Source: Actinomadura pelletieri DSM 43383
GTDB lineage: Bacteria > Actinomycetota > Actinomycetes > Streptosporangiales > Streptosporangiaceae
Direction: 5' to 3'
DNA: 64,000 nucleotides
Assembly (NCBI RefSeq): GCF_003634705.1
Contig: NZ_RBWU01000008.1
Coordinates: 62,001 to 126,000 of the forward strand
Shown piece after piece: positions 33,892 to 43,229 of this stretch. The notes under the pieces were generated by a model that had not been told where the DNA came from, did not search any database, and saw only the letters and a list, made by a program, of their open reading frames with translations. The translations under genes and the position numbers were made by a program. Position 1 is the stretch's first letter. Every line of letters starts with the position of its first letter.

Positions 33892-34677
33892 TTACGAGCA
33901 GCCCTCGAACTGCGGTACCTCTTCGACGAGCCTGAGCCCGCTGGCCCCGAACCATTTGCGCAGCAGGCGACCGGCCGTCCCGTCCTGGAACATCGTCGTG
34001 ATGGCCCGGTTCACCACCTCGCACCCGTCGATGTCGCCCTTGCGCATCCCGACCCCGTACCGCTCGTCGGTGAACGGCGCGTTCACGATCTCCAGATCTC
34101 GCGCCGCGAAACCGGCCAGCACGAGATCCCCGGTGGAAACCGCGTCGACGACACCCCGCCGCAGTTTCTCCACACAATCGCTGTACGAAGAGCCGGGAAC
34201 GAGCTTCGCCGGGACACTCAACTCCGTGATCACCCGTTCGGTGGAAACCGACCCGCTCGCCTGACACATCCACCGCCCCGCCAGGTCGCGCACACCTCGG
34301 ATTCCCGCCTGCCCGCGCCGCACCATGATGTCCTGGTGCGCCACGTAGTAGGGACCACCGAACGTCACGTGCCGCGCCCTGTCCGGAGTGATCGAGTACG
34401 AGGCGAGCACGAGATCGACCTCGTGCGCGTCCAGCTTCTGCTCCCGATCGTCGGACCTGACCTCCCGAAACGTCACCCGGGACGCACCGAGATGCCGGGC
34501 GATGTACGTCCCCACGTCCACCTCGAACCCGCGAAAGACGCCCCCTTCCCGCAGCCCGAGCCCCGGCTGGTCGGCCTTCACCCCGACCACGATGACGTCA
34601 TTATCGGAAACGGAAGCCCGAGCAACCCCGCACCCCGCCAGCACTCCCGCTAACACCACGGCAAGAACAGCACGCAC
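33892..34677 (-). CDS. Solute-binding lipoprotein (amino-acid ABC type)
   Basis: This 261-aa protein has a short lipoprotein signal (AVLAVVLAGVLAGCG; lipobox LAGC) and the periplasmic-binding fold of the polar amino-acid family. It shows FRGFEVDVGTYIARHLGA, VDLVLASYSITPDRA, and later VDAVSTGDLVLAG and RYGVGMRKGD. It should bind a glutamate/polar amino-acid-like ligand at the cell surface. No permease or ATPase gene is adjacent, so it may serve a transporter elsewhere. GTG 34677. The 34678-34904 stretch before it has no gene. Confidence 0.85.
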   Translation of the reverse strand: MRAVLAVVLAGVLAGCGVARASVSDNDVIVVGVKADQPGLGLREGGVFRGFEVDVGTYIARHLGASRVTFREVRSDDREQKLDAHEVDLVLASYSITPDRARHVTFGGPYYVAHQDIMVRRGQAGIRGVRDLAGRWMCQASGSVSTERVITELSVPAKLVPGSSYSDCVEKLRRGVVDAVSTGDLVLAGFAARDLEIVNAPFTDERYGVGMRKGDIDGCEVVNRAITTMFQDGTAGRLLRKWFGASGLRLVEEVPQFEGCS

Positions 34678-34904
34678 ATCGCCATACGTATCCCGCCGCC
34701 CAAATCAGCAGATGAACACCAATTGATCACCTTCTTGCCACCACATGAAGCCCACGCACGGCCCAACCACGGACCAACGAGACCAAGCGACCACGCACCG
34801 CCCACGAGGACCTCCGCCTCCGCACCCCCCCGACTCTCCGCGACACGTCACCATGCCACGGCGTCCCGAAATCCCCGAGCCCCTGGCTGCGCGCCTTGCG
34901 CCGA

Positions 34905-35650
34905 GGACCGCACCGCGCCGTGGACTTGTGGTGCGAGACGTCCGGTCGCTCAGCGATCCACGCGGTCGTTGCGCCGACGGCTGCCTGTCACGGGTTCGGC
35001 CTTTGTCGTCGGCGATCTGCGGGGCGCGGCGTTGCGAAGAGGCGTAAGGCGCCCTTGTTAGGCGTGTGCGGTGAGGAGGGTGCCGCGCTGTGGGCGCACG
35101 GTGCGGGGCGTCGGAGCGCTCAGCGTTTCGCGCGGGTGTTGCGCGGACGGCTGCCTGTCACGGGTTCGGCCTTTGTCGTCGGCGATCTGCGGGGCGCGGC
35201 GTTGCGAAGAGGCGTAAGGCGCCCTTGTTAGGCGTGTGCGGTGAGGAGGGTGCCGCGCTGTGGGCGCACGGTGCGGGGCGTCGGAGCGCTCAGCGTTTCG
35301 CGCGGGTGTTGCGCGGACGGCCGCTCCTCACAGAAGCGGCCTTGCCGTCGGCGGCGGCCCGGGGCGCGGCGTTTCGGGGGCGTGAAGCCCTTGTTGGGCG
35401 TGTGCGACGAGGATCGCGTCGCGCCGTGGGCGCGTGGTGCGAGACGCCAGGGCGATCAGCGTTCCGCGCGAGGGCGGCGCCTACGGCTGCTCTTCCCAGG
35501 CGGGAACTTGCCGTCGGCGACGGCCGGGGCGCGGCGTTATGGAGGGTGGGAGGCTCTTGCTGTGCGTGTCCGGCGGGATCGCGCGGTGTCGTGGGTGTGT
35601 GGGGCGGGGCCGTCAGCGTTTCGCGCGGGTGTTGCGCTGGCGGCTGCTCT
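34905..35650. repeat. 170-bp tandem repeats built from a gene 3' end
   Basis: Two perfect copies occupy 34976-35145 and 35146-35315, with identity running on to about 35321. A degenerate half copy precedes them (about 34905-34975), and two degenerate copies follow (about 35321-35486 and 35487-35640). The next 'copy' is the 3' end of the gene at 35613-35954. Read on the minus strand, the copies encode versions of its C-terminal tail: gene AVAEGKTAPVKSSRQRN then TRAKR-stop; copy ending 35290, AAADGKAASVRSGRPRN then TRAKR-stop; copy near 35460, AVADGKFPPGKSSRRRRPR then AER-stop. In the perfect copies an indel breaks the tail but GSRPRNTRAKR-stop remains. Confidence 0.88.
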
Positions 35651-35954
35651 TCACGGGTGCGGTCTTGCCTTCGGCGACTGCCTTCTCGTGCTCCTGCCAG
35701 CCCTGGAGCCATTTCCATCCGGCGCCCAGGGCCGCGGTGCTGGCCGCCACCATGAAGGTGGTCACCTGAGTCTCGTCGAGCTTCGCTCCCGGGACGTACT
35801 CGGCCACCACCCCGGCCAGCCACCCGGCCGCGACGGCGAACACGGGCGTGAACAGGGCGACCCCACGCCCCAGCCACGAGCCCTCGCCCTCCGGCCCTTC
35901 GACCTCGGTGCTCTGGGCGGAGATCTCCTCGCTCGCGGTTTCCACCACGAACAT
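35613..35954 (-). CDS. Small membrane protein, holin-like
   Basis: This 113-aa protein has two predicted membrane segments, about residues 30-50 (ALFTPVFAVAAGWLAGVVAE) and 66-84 (TTFMVAASTAALGAGWKWL). The N-terminus is acidic, and the tail is Lys/Arg-rich (KSSRQRNTRAKR). Size and layout resemble small holin-like proteins of actinophages, but no family can be named with confidence. ATG 35954 is chosen; a TTG three codons earlier is possible. Tandem copies of its 3' end lie directly downstream. Confidence 0.65.
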   Translation of the reverse strand: MFVVETASEEISAQSTEVEGPEGEGSWLGRGVALFTPVFAVAAGWLAGVVAEYVPGAKLDETQVTTFMVAASTAALGAGWKWLQGWQEHEKAVAEGKTAPVKSSRQRNTRAKR

Positions 35955-36050
35955 CAACTCCAATTCGCTTGTGGGACGGCTGATAATGATCAGTCGTCCG
36001 GTGAACTACTCACACATCAATGGTGAGACTCGGTGGAGATCGGTTGCTTC

Positions 36051-36074
36051 AATGTGGCCGATATCGGCCACATT
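36051..36074. promoter_or_regulatory. 24-bp perfect palindrome upstream of the membrane-protein gene
   Basis: AATGTGGCCGAT followed by ATCGGCCACATT is a perfect palindrome with no spacer. It is about 97 bp upstream of the minus-strand start codon at 35954 in otherwise plain AT-richer sequence. The form suits a dimeric repressor operator. No matching regulator can be named. Confidence 0.55.
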
Positions 36075-37207
36075 TGTTTCGGTGGTTGTTCGTCGTTTGC
36101 GCGAGTAGATCGCTGATCGTAAGGTGCGCGGACGTAGTTGTCTTTGCGCAGGTGACAGCTAGTGTGATCGTTGTCGAGGTCGGTGAACAATGGGCGTTGG
36201 GTGGTGGTTGGAGGTCTTTCTTGTCTGTGGTGATCTCGCGTCCTGAGGTGGGATAGTTGGCGGTATCGTGAAATGTCGTGGTATGGGGCTAATGTGGGCT
36301 CTTGGAAATGTGTGTGATGTGCCTTTTGTGTCGTCGCGCTCGGGCGGGTTGAGACGTTTGTCGTGGCGCTCATCGATTGGTAGGCGGTGGGGGTGGCCGG
36401 GATGCGTCCGCGCCGGGTAGCGGACCGTGTCGGTCGAAGCCTTGGCGACGGCGTTCCGGGCGGGAGGTGTCTTGGCGGTGCCGCCCGGGACTCGCTGGAC
36501 GATGGCGGCGGGGCCCGGGTGCGGCCAACCGGGCCTAGCGGTGGTGGCCGTTCGTGCTGCCGGAATCAGGTGAGCGGCGGGGATGTGAAGCGGCGGCGGC
36601 TTCGGCGAGTGGGAGGACGATGCTGGTTGCGGTGCCCGCGTCATGCTCGGTTTGGAAGGTGTGCCGGAGACGTGGATCGGGCTTGGGCGCGGGGAAGTGG
36701 GCTGTGGTGGATGCTGGCGTGCGCACTGTCGGGTTCGTGGTTGTGGGGTGGGCTCGTCAGCGTTGGCAGGGCTTGTCGCGGGTGTCTTCGCGTGGGCTGC
36801 GGCTCTTGGTCAGGAGTCGGGGGGGCTCGTTGAGGACGCCTATGGCTGGGATCGGCGCTGGTTAGATGCGACTGTCGTGGTGGCTGATGCCGAACAAATC
36901 AAGGCAGAGTCTGGTTGGTCGCCTGTGCATCGTTGGATGTGACCGTTCCAATTTGTGTGGGCCGTATGTGGGAGTGACTGCGTTGTGGGATTGTCCGTTC
37001 GTGTTTGTCGGGGAGGTGGGTCATTCGGGCTGTGTGGGGGCACTCTCCGTCACAGTCGACATTCTGGAGCAAACCGCCGTACTTCCGGACGAGTCCGGTC
37101 CTGAGCTTATTTGATGATGATCGGGGTAGGGCTTGCCCGGGTGTGCCATCATGGCCCTTCTGGCACTGGACATTGCTTTCCGAAGTGCACCTTAGGGGAC
37201 GATCCCA
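36075..37207. other. Long intergenic region, no gene seen
   Basis: This 1.1-kb stretch before the methyltransferase gene is G/T-rich on the plus strand. Open frames here (for example 36159-36644 on the minus strand, 36387-36833 on the plus strand) are rich in Pro/His/Thr or Gly/Trp/Arg, with no domain, ribosome site or codon pattern of a gene. I see no RNA gene or long repeat. It may be decayed sequence. Confidence 0.5.
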
Positions 37208-38005
37208 ATGACCGAACGGCTCCCATCGACACGGAGAAATCGCGCGAGTCTGGCCTACAAACTGCGGTACGCGGCCAAGAACCCGGACAAGATCAAACCG
37301 TATGTGGGCAGGGTGGCCAGGGATCTGCGGATCCGGCTGTCCAGCCGTGACCACGTCGCCTACTACCGGGCCGTGATGCGGTCCGACGCGGCCAAGAGTC
37401 CGGAGGCCGCGGTCGGGAGCCGTAGTCATGAACGCTGGCTCGCGCTCGGCCAGATGCAGTTCGACTACCTGCTCAAACACGGTCTGAAGCCCGATGACCG
37501 GCTTCTGGAGATCGGATGCGGCAACCTGCGGGCCGGATGGCGGTTCATCGACCACCTCGACGCCGGGAACTACTACGGCATCGACATCTCGCCCGACATT
37601 CTGCTCGCCGCGCAGAACACCCTCGTCCAGCAGGATCTGCGGGAGAAACTGCCGCACCTGACCCTCGTCAACGACCTGAAGTTGCGGTTCCTCCCGTCCG
37701 AATACTTCTCCGTCGTGCACGCGCACAGCGTTTTCAGCCACTCGCCCCTCGACGTCATCGACGAATGCCTTGCGAACGTGGGTCGTGTCCTTGCGCCCGA
37801 CGGCTTCTTCGACTTCACCTTCGACCGGACCGAGGGCCCCGAACACCATGTCCTGCGGGAGGACTTCTACTACCGCACCGAGACCCTGATCGCGCTCGCC
37901 GAGAAGCACGGATTCACGGCCCGGTTCATGGACGACTGGGAGGAACTTCCGCACGGTCAATCCAAGATCCGCGTCACGCACTCCACACGCGGGCGGGTGG
38001 ACTGA
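37208..38005 (+). CDS. Class I SAM-dependent methyltransferase
   Basis: In this 265-aa cytoplasmic enzyme, motif I is DDRLLEIGCGNLRAGWRFID (about 97-116). The Asp ending motif II is in NYYGIDISPDILL, and the post-motif region is FSVVHAHSVFSHSPLDVIDE followed by VLAPDGFFDFTF. An N-terminal about 75-residue basic region precedes the Rossmann domain. The substrate is unknown; relatives sit in glycan or natural-product loci. ATG 37208 has TAGGGGACGA upstream. It stands alone before htpG. Confidence 0.85.
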   Translation: MTERLPSTRRNRASLAYKLRYAAKNPDKIKPYVGRVARDLRIRLSSRDHVAYYRAVMRSDAAKSPEAAVGSRSHERWLALGQMQFDYLLKHGLKPDDRLLEIGCGNLRAGWRFIDHLDAGNYYGIDISPDILLAAQNTLVQQDLREKLPHLTLVNDLKLRFLPSEYFSVVHAHSVFSHSPLDVIDECLANVGRVLAPDGFFDFTFDRTEGPEHHVLREDFYYRTETLIALAEKHGFTARFMDDWEELPHGQSKIRVTHSTRGRVD

Positions 38006-38195
38006 GCGATTCCGGTCATTGGCGGCGATTGGTCGCAGACGTCGTGCGTCCACATGCGGGTATGTCGCGCCGGAGCCGGGCGGATTTGTTTAGAGTGGAC
38101 GGGCCCGGTCGGCGTGCGCGGAGGCCGGGCATCGTGCTCAGGTCGGGATCCCGGCGGCCGTGGTGCGGGATCCCCATGGACAGGAGGGATCTTCT

Positions 38196-40076
38196 GTGGA
38201 CCTCAAGGCGGACCAGGAGCGGTTCGGCTTCCAGGCCGAGGTGACGCAGCTGCTGAACCTCATGGCCAATTCGCTCTACAGCAACAAGGAGATCTTCCTT
38301 CGTGAACTGGTCTCCAATGCCTCGGACGCCATCGACCGGTTGAGGTTCGAGCGGTTCTCGCAGCAGAGGGCGGAGGAGAACGCCGAGAAGCCCTGGATCC
38401 GGGTCGGGTACGACAAGGACGCGAGGACCATCACCGTCGCCGACAACGGGATCGGGATGAGTCGCGACGAGGTCGTCAAGAACATCGGCACCATCGCCAA
38501 GTCGGGGACGAAGGAGTTCCTGCGGGGACTGAGCGGGGACGAGCGGGCCGACGCGAACCTCATCGGTGAGTTCGGTGTGGGCTTCTACTCCGCGTTCGTG
38601 GTCGCCGAGCGGGTCGTGCTCACCACGCGCAGGGCAGGGCTGGCCGCCGACGAGGCCGTGCGGTGGGAGTCCGACGGGGCCGGTGAGTTCACCTTGGAGC
38701 CCGCTGAGCGCGCGGAGCCCGGTACCACGATCGTCCTGCATCTTCGCGAGGGCGAGGACGACCTGCTCAACGGATTCCGGCTGCGTTCGATCGTGCAGAG
38801 GTACTCCGACCACATCGGCGTGCCGATTCTGATGCCGTCCGACGAGGGGGACGGCGAAAGCGCGGTCAATGAGGCCTCGGCACTGTGGCGCCGTCCCAAG
38901 AGCGAACTGACGGAGAAGGACTACCACGACTACTACCGGCACATCACCGGTGACTTCTCCGAGCCGTTGACCCATCTGCACGCCAAGGTGGAAGGACGCT
39001 ACGAGTACACGCTGCTGCTCTTCGTCCCGTCCCACGCGCCGTACGACCTCTGGGCCAGGGAGTTCCGCCGGAAGGTGCGCCTGCACGTCCAGCGGGTCTT
39101 CATCATGGAGGACGACGGTCAACTCCTCCCCGACTACCTGCGGTTCGTCACCGGAATCATCGATTCGAGCGACCTTCCGCTGAACGTCTCCCGCGAGATC
39201 CTGCAGAGCAGTCTGGCCGTGGAGCACATCCGCGCCAGCGCCACCAAGAAGGTGCTGAAGCTTCTGAAGGATCTGGCCGAGAAGGAGCCGGAGAAGTACG
39301 CGGTCTTCTGGAAGGAGTTCGGCACCGTCCTGAAAGAGGGCGTCGCCGAGGACTACTCCAACCGTGAGGAGCTCACGGAGCTGCTGCGCTTCACGTCCAC
39401 GCATTCCACTACCGAGAACGCGGACGTGTCGTTCCGCGACTACATCGGCCGGATGAAGGACGGCCAGGACAAGATCTACTATCTGCTCGCCCCGTCCTTC
39501 GCCGCCGCCACCGCGAGCCCGCACCTGGAGGCGTTCCGCGAGAAGGGCATTGAGGTGCTGCTGCTCAGCGAGGCCGTGGACAACTGGGTCGTAGGCGGCC
39601 TGGTGCAGGAGATCGACGGTCACCGCCTGCAGTCGGTGGCGCAGGGCGCCCCGCCGGACTTCGGTGACCTGGAGGACGAGGACGGGAAGCAGGCCATCGA
39701 GGAGGCCACCGAGGCGCACGCCGACCTGACCGCCAAGCTGAAGGAGCTTCTCGACGGGAAGGCATGGGACGTCCGCGTCACCAACCGGTTGACGACCTCG
39801 CCCGCCTGCATCATCGCCGCCGAGCCCGACACCGACTTCAACCTGGTGCAGCGTCTGCGGGGGACCGGGCTGCCGAACCAGCCGGTCCTGGAGATCAACC
39901 CGGGGCATCCGCTGATCCGGCGGCTGAACGCGCGCCCCGACGATCCGCGGCTCGGCGACTGGGCCCATGTGCTGTTCAACCAGGCCGTCCTCACCATGGG
40001 GGCGCGCGTCGAAGACCCGGCGTCCTTCGCCACCCATCTCAACGAGCTTCTCGTCGCCCTGACGGAGGAGACCTGA
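38196..40076 (+). CDS. htpG: Molecular chaperone HtpG (Hsp90)
   Basis: This 626-aa bacterial Hsp90 has an N-terminal GHKL ATPase domain with MANSLYSNKEIFLRELVSNA, SDAIDRLRFE, VADNGIGMSRDE and GEFGVGFYSAF. The middle domain includes YVLLLF-type FVPSHAPYDLW and SSDLPLNVSREILQ, and a C-terminal dimerisation region ends the protein. Length is standard. I chose GTG 38196 (VDLKADQERFGFQAEV) because AGGAGGG lies 7 bp before it. The ATG-like start at 38160 precedes that ribosome site. It refolds client proteins under stress in the cytoplasm. No CIRCE-like element was seen upstream. Confidence 0.97.
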   Translation: MDLKADQERFGFQAEVTQLLNLMANSLYSNKEIFLRELVSNASDAIDRLRFERFSQQRAEENAEKPWIRVGYDKDARTITVADNGIGMSRDEVVKNIGTIAKSGTKEFLRGLSGDERADANLIGEFGVGFYSAFVVAERVVLTTRRAGLAADEAVRWESDGAGEFTLEPAERAEPGTTIVLHLREGEDDLLNGFRLRSIVQRYSDHIGVPILMPSDEGDGESAVNEASALWRRPKSELTEKDYHDYYRHITGDFSEPLTHLHAKVEGRYEYTLLLFVPSHAPYDLWAREFRRKVRLHVQRVFIMEDDGQLLPDYLRFVTGIIDSSDLPLNVSREILQSSLAVEHIRASATKKVLKLLKDLAEKEPEKYAVFWKEFGTVLKEGVAEDYSNREELTELLRFTSTHSTTENADVSFRDYIGRMKDGQDKIYYLLAPSFAAATASPHLEAFREKGIEVLLLSEAVDNWVVGGLVQEIDGHRLQSVAQGAPPDFGDLEDEDGKQAIEEATEAHADLTAKLKELLDGKAWDVRVTNRLTTSPACIIAAEPDTDFNLVQRLRGTGLPNQPVLEINPGHPLIRRLNARPDDPRLGDWAHVLFNQAVLTMGARVEDPASFATHLNELLVALTEET

Positions 40077-40427
40077 CGAAGGACGTGCTTTTCAGGTAGC
40101 TCGGCGCCCCCGCCGGGCCATGGCTGGACACGCCTCTGTGGACGTACCCCATGGCCCGGGGGTGTCGAGTCCCTCGAAACACCCAGCGCCGCTGTCAGCG
40201 TGAAGCGCAAGAAGAAGCTCCGGGGCACCCACAAGGCCGCCCTCATCCTGGTGAACTTCGGCAAGTGCCAGGCCCGTTATCGGCGTGCCTCAGCCCGCGC
40301 GCGAACGCGTTACCCGCCCGGTGGAGCGACGCCGGAGGCGAGCGGAGCCGGGTGGATCGCGAAGCGATGTCGCGTTCGCTCCAGGACAGGTCACGTAGCG
40401 AGCCGCCAGGCGAGCGGAGTGGGCCTG

Positions 40428-40459
40428 GCCTGCGATTAGTACAGCCTGCAATTAGTACG
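40428..40459. repeat. 16-bp tandem duplication at the 3' end of cobF
   Basis: GCCTGCGATTAGTACA is followed directly by GCCTGCAATTAGTACG. The second copy lies inside the end of cobF and the first supplies its stop codon, so the duplication, not a multiple of three, has changed the last few residues (NCRLY). The preceding gap 40077-40427 has a short basic open frame (GTG 40200, KRKKKLRGTHKAALILVN) of doubtful coding status and scattered GGCGAGCGGAG motifs. Confidence 0.65.
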
Positions 40460-41185
40460 GCGGAGGAGATAGGTGTCCATGATCCAGCCCTTGCGGGCGC
40501 GGGCCTCGGCGCGGACGGCGCGGATCCGGTCGGCGACCTCCGTGACCGGGCCCGAGATGAGGATCTCGTCGGGGGTGCCGAGGTAGGCGCCCCAGTAGAT
40601 GTGGAAGTCGTCGGCGGTGCCGGCGAAGGAGCAGGCGGCGTCCAGCATGACGAGGACGTCGTCGCCGGTGGGGCCCTCGGCGGCGAGGCGGCGGCCCGTC
40701 GTGAGGTGGACGGGACGGCCGACGCGGGTGAGGGTGACGCGGTGGCGGGCGGTGAGCGCGGAGATGCTGCTGATGCCGGGGATGACGTCGTACTCGAACT
40801 CGGCGTCGATCTCGTCCAGGGCGGCGAGCGTGCTGTCGTAGACGCCGGGGTCGCCCCAGACCAGCAGCGCGCCCGTCTGCCCGTCGGCGAGTTCGTCGGT
40901 GACGAAGGACTCGTAGATGTCGGCGCGGCGTGACCGCCAGTTCTCGACGGCGGCCGTGTACGCGGGGGCGGTGCGGTCGCGTTCCGGGTCGCGGGCCTCG
41001 ACGATCCGGTAGGGCTCGCGGCCGTGTGCGGCGATGAGGTCGCGCCGCAGCCGGGTCAGGTCGTCCTTCGCCTCGCCCTTGTCGACGAGGAGGAAGACGT
41101 CGGCGGCGGCGATCGCCTTGGCGCCCTGGAAGGTGAGATGGTCGGGGTCGCCCGCGCCGATTCCGATGATCAGAAGCCGCTTCAC
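40436..41185 (-). CDS. cobF: Precorrin-6A synthase (deacetylating), CobF
   Basis: This 249-aa SAM-dependent tetrapyrrole methyltransferase begins LLIIGIGAGDPDHLTFQGAK (the GAGxGD motif), with LVWGDPGVYDSTLAALDEI and VIPGISSISALTARH further on. The long insert with DPERDRTAPAYTAAVENWRS and the C-terminal GWIMDTYLLRR are typical of CobF, which methylates C-1 of precorrin-5 and removes acetate in aerobic cobalamin synthesis. GTG 41185. It is divergent from cobL with an 86-bp gap. The extreme C-terminus is altered by a 16-bp duplication, which is unlikely to matter. Confidence 0.93.
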   Translation of the reverse strand: MKRLLIIGIGAGDPDHLTFQGAKAIAAADVFLLVDKGEAKDDLTRLRRDLIAAHGREPYRIVEARDPERDRTAPAYTAAVENWRSRRADIYESFVTDELADGQTGALLVWGDPGVYDSTLAALDEIDAEFEYDVIPGISSISALTARHRVTLTRVGRPVHLTTGRRLAAEGPTGDDVLVMLDAACSFAGTADDFHIYWGAYLGTPDEILISGPVTEVADRIRAVRAEARARKGWIMDTYLLRRTNCRLY

Positions 41186-41271
41186 CTGGCTCAGTGTGCC
41201 AGGTCCTACTGCTATAGGCTTGTCGTCGCATTTCTACAGACTCGTCCCTAGAAGGCGGGGATTGGGGGCCG

Positions 41272-42489
41272 GTGGACGCGCGTGTCATCTCCGTCGTGGG
41301 CATCGGCGCCGACGGGTGGGACGGGCTCGCGGAGACCTCCAGGGAGGCGCTGCGGCAAGCGGAGGTGCTGCTCGGCGGGCGCCGCCAGCTCGCCCTCGTT
41401 CCCGGCGAAGGGGCCGAGCGCGTGGCCTGGCCGTCGCCGCTGCTTCCGGCGCTGCCCGGGTTGATCGAGAAGTATGAGGGCCGCGCGATCGCCGTCCTGG
41501 CCAGCGGTGACCCGATGTTCTACGGGATCGGCTCCACGCTCGCGGAACTGCTCGGCCCGGCGCGGCTGCGGGTGCTGCCGCATCCGTCGTCGGTGTCGCT
41601 GGCGTGCGCCCGGCTCGGCTGGCCGCTGGAGCGGGTCGACGTCGTCAGTCTCGTCGGCCGTCCGGCGGAGACCCTGAACGCGCTGGTCGCGCCGGGGAGA
41701 CGGGTGCTGGTGCTCGGCGCGGACCGGGAGGCGCCGCGGGTCGTCGCGGCGCTGCTCACCGGACGCGGCTACGGGCCCAGCCGGATGACCGTTCTCGGCG
41801 ATCTGGGCGGGGAAGACGAAACGCTCCGGCACGGGATCGCGGGTGATTGGACGGAGCCCGCCGCGTCCGCGCTGAACATCGTCGCCGTGGAATGCGCGCC
41901 CGGTCCCGGCGCGGTGCGGCTACCGCGAACGGCCGGGCTCTCTGATGACTTGTTCGAGCATGACGGGCAGATCACGAAGAGCGAGGTCCGCTCCGTGACG
42001 CTGGCGCGGCTCGCGCCGCTGCCCGGTGAACTGTTGTGGGACGTCGGCGCCGGAGCCGGAAGCGTCGCGATCGAGTGGGCGCGGGCGCATCCGTCCTGCG
42101 CGGCCGTCGCGGTCGAGGAACGTCCCGAGCGCGCCGAACGGATCGGTCGGAACGCCGGGGCGCTCGGCGTGCCCGGGGTGCGCGTGGTGACGGGCTGGGC
42201 GCCGGACGCGCTGGACGGGCTGCCGCGCCCCGACGCCGTGTTCGTCGGCGGCGGCCTCACCGTCCCCGGCCTGCTGGAACGCTGCTGGGACGCGCTGCGA
42301 CCCGGCGGACGGCTCGTCGCCAACGCCGTCACCCTCGAATCGGAGGCGCTGGTGGCCCAGGCCCGCCGGACGCACGGCGGAGAACTGGTCCGAATCGGCG
42401 TCGAACGGGCGGCGCCGCTCGGCGGGTTCACCGCGTGGCGCCCGGCGATGCCCGTCACCATCTGGACGACCTGGAAGGACAGCGAATGA
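41272..42489 (+). CDS. cobL: Precorrin-6Y C5,15-methyltransferase (decarboxylating), CobL
   Basis: This 405-aa CbiE-CbiT fusion has, in the N-terminal half (about 1-200), the tetrapyrrole methylase fold (VVGIGADGWDGLAETSREAL; VLASGDPMFYGIGSTLAELL). The C-terminal half (about 210-400) is a class I SAM methyltransferase (DHDGQITKSEVR equivalent EHDGQITKSEVRSVTLARL; LLWDVGAGAGSVAIEWA). It methylates C-5 and C-15 of the corrin ring and decarboxylates the acetate side chain. GTG 41272. Its stop overlaps the cobM start (ATGA), heading a cobL-cobM-cobK operon. Confidence 0.94.
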   Translation: MDARVISVVGIGADGWDGLAETSREALRQAEVLLGGRRQLALVPGEGAERVAWPSPLLPALPGLIEKYEGRAIAVLASGDPMFYGIGSTLAELLGPARLRVLPHPSSVSLACARLGWPLERVDVVSLVGRPAETLNALVAPGRRVLVLGADREAPRVVAALLTGRGYGPSRMTVLGDLGGEDETLRHGIAGDWTEPAASALNIVAVECAPGPGAVRLPRTAGLSDDLFEHDGQITKSEVRSVTLARLAPLPGELLWDVGAGAGSVAIEWARAHPSCAAVAVEERPERAERIGRNAGALGVPGVRVVTGWAPDALDGLPRPDAVFVGGGLTVPGLLERCWDALRPGGRLVANAVTLESEALVAQARRTHGGELVRIGVERAAPLGGFTAWRPAMPVTIWTTWKDSE

Positions 42490-43229
42490 CCGTCTACTTC
42501 GTCGGGGCCGGTCCCGGCGCGGCCGACCTCATCACCGTGCGGGGGCTGCGGGTGCTGGAGTCCGCGCCGGTGTGCCTGTACGCGGGGTCGCTGGTGCCGG
42601 TCGAGCTGCTGGACGCCTGCCCGCCCGGCGCCCGGCTCGTCGACACCGCGAACATGACGCTGGACGAGATCGTCGCCGAGCTGACCGCCGCGCACCGGGA
42701 CGGCCTGGACGTCGCGCGCCTGCACTCCGGCGACCCGTCGGTGTTCAGCGCGGTCGCCGAGCAGATCCGGCGGCTGGACGAGGCGGGCGTTCCGCACGAG
42801 ATCGTCCCGGGTGTGCCCGCGTTCGCGGCGGCGGCGGCCTCGCTGGGCCGGGAGCTGACCGTTCCCGGGGTCGGGCAGACGGTGATCCTGACCCGGACGG
42901 CGGCGCGCGCCACGCCCATGCCGGACGGTGAGGACCTCGCCACCCTCGGCGCGAGCGGCGCCACGATGGTGCTGCACCTGGCCGTCCAGCGGATCGACGA
43001 GGTGACCGCCGAACTGCTGCCGCACTACGGCGCGGACTGCCCGGTCGCGGTCGTCGCCCGCGCCAGCCGCCCGGACGAACTGATCCTGCGCGGCACCCTC
43101 GCCGACATCGCGGCCCTGGTGCACGAGGCCGGGGTGAAGCGCACGGCGGTGATCATCGTCGGGCGGGTGCTGGCGGCTTCGGCGTTTCCAGGAAGCCACC
43201 TGTACAGCGCCGAGCGGCAACGGGTGTGA
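42486..43229 (+). CDS. cobM: Precorrin-4 C11-methyltransferase, CobM
   Basis: This 247-aa tetrapyrrole methylase has the N-terminal VYFVGAGPGAADLITVRGLR, LYAGSLVPVELLDACPPGA, then ARLHSGDPSVFSAVAEQI and EIVPGVPAFAAAAASLGREL, all characteristic of CobM/CbiF. It methylates C-11 of precorrin-4 with SAM. ATG 42486 overlaps the cobL stop by 4 nt, and its own TGA overlaps the cobK GTG, so the three genes are translationally coupled. Confidence 0.94.
   Translation: MTVYFVGAGPGAADLITVRGLRVLESAPVCLYAGSLVPVELLDACPPGARLVDTANMTLDEIVAELTAAHRDGLDVARLHSGDPSVFSAVAEQIRRLDEAGVPHEIVPGVPAFAAAAASLGRELTVPGVGQTVILTRTAARATPMPDGEDLATLGASGATMVLHLAVQRIDEVTAELLPHYGADCPVAVVARASRPDELILRGTLADIAALVHEAGVKRTAVIIVGRVLAASAFPGSHLYSAERQRV

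Noticed and set aside
36159..36644. 161-codon minus-strand frame in the 36-37 kb gap
   Set aside because: Pro/His/Thr-rich low-complexity reading; nothing supports translation.
38016..40037. 673-codon minus-strand frame opposite htpG
   Set aside because: Antisense shadow of htpG; no ribosome site or domain.
40200..40439. 79-codon basic open frame after htpG
   Set aside because: The first 20 residues are plausible but the rest reads through GGCGAGCGGAG-type repeats; not enough to call a gene.
41186..41271. GAGCCAGGTG just before cobF, resembling a B12 box
   Set aside because: The cobF-cobL gap is only 86 bp and lacks the GCCACTGT core and P1 arms, so no cobalamin riboswitch fits.
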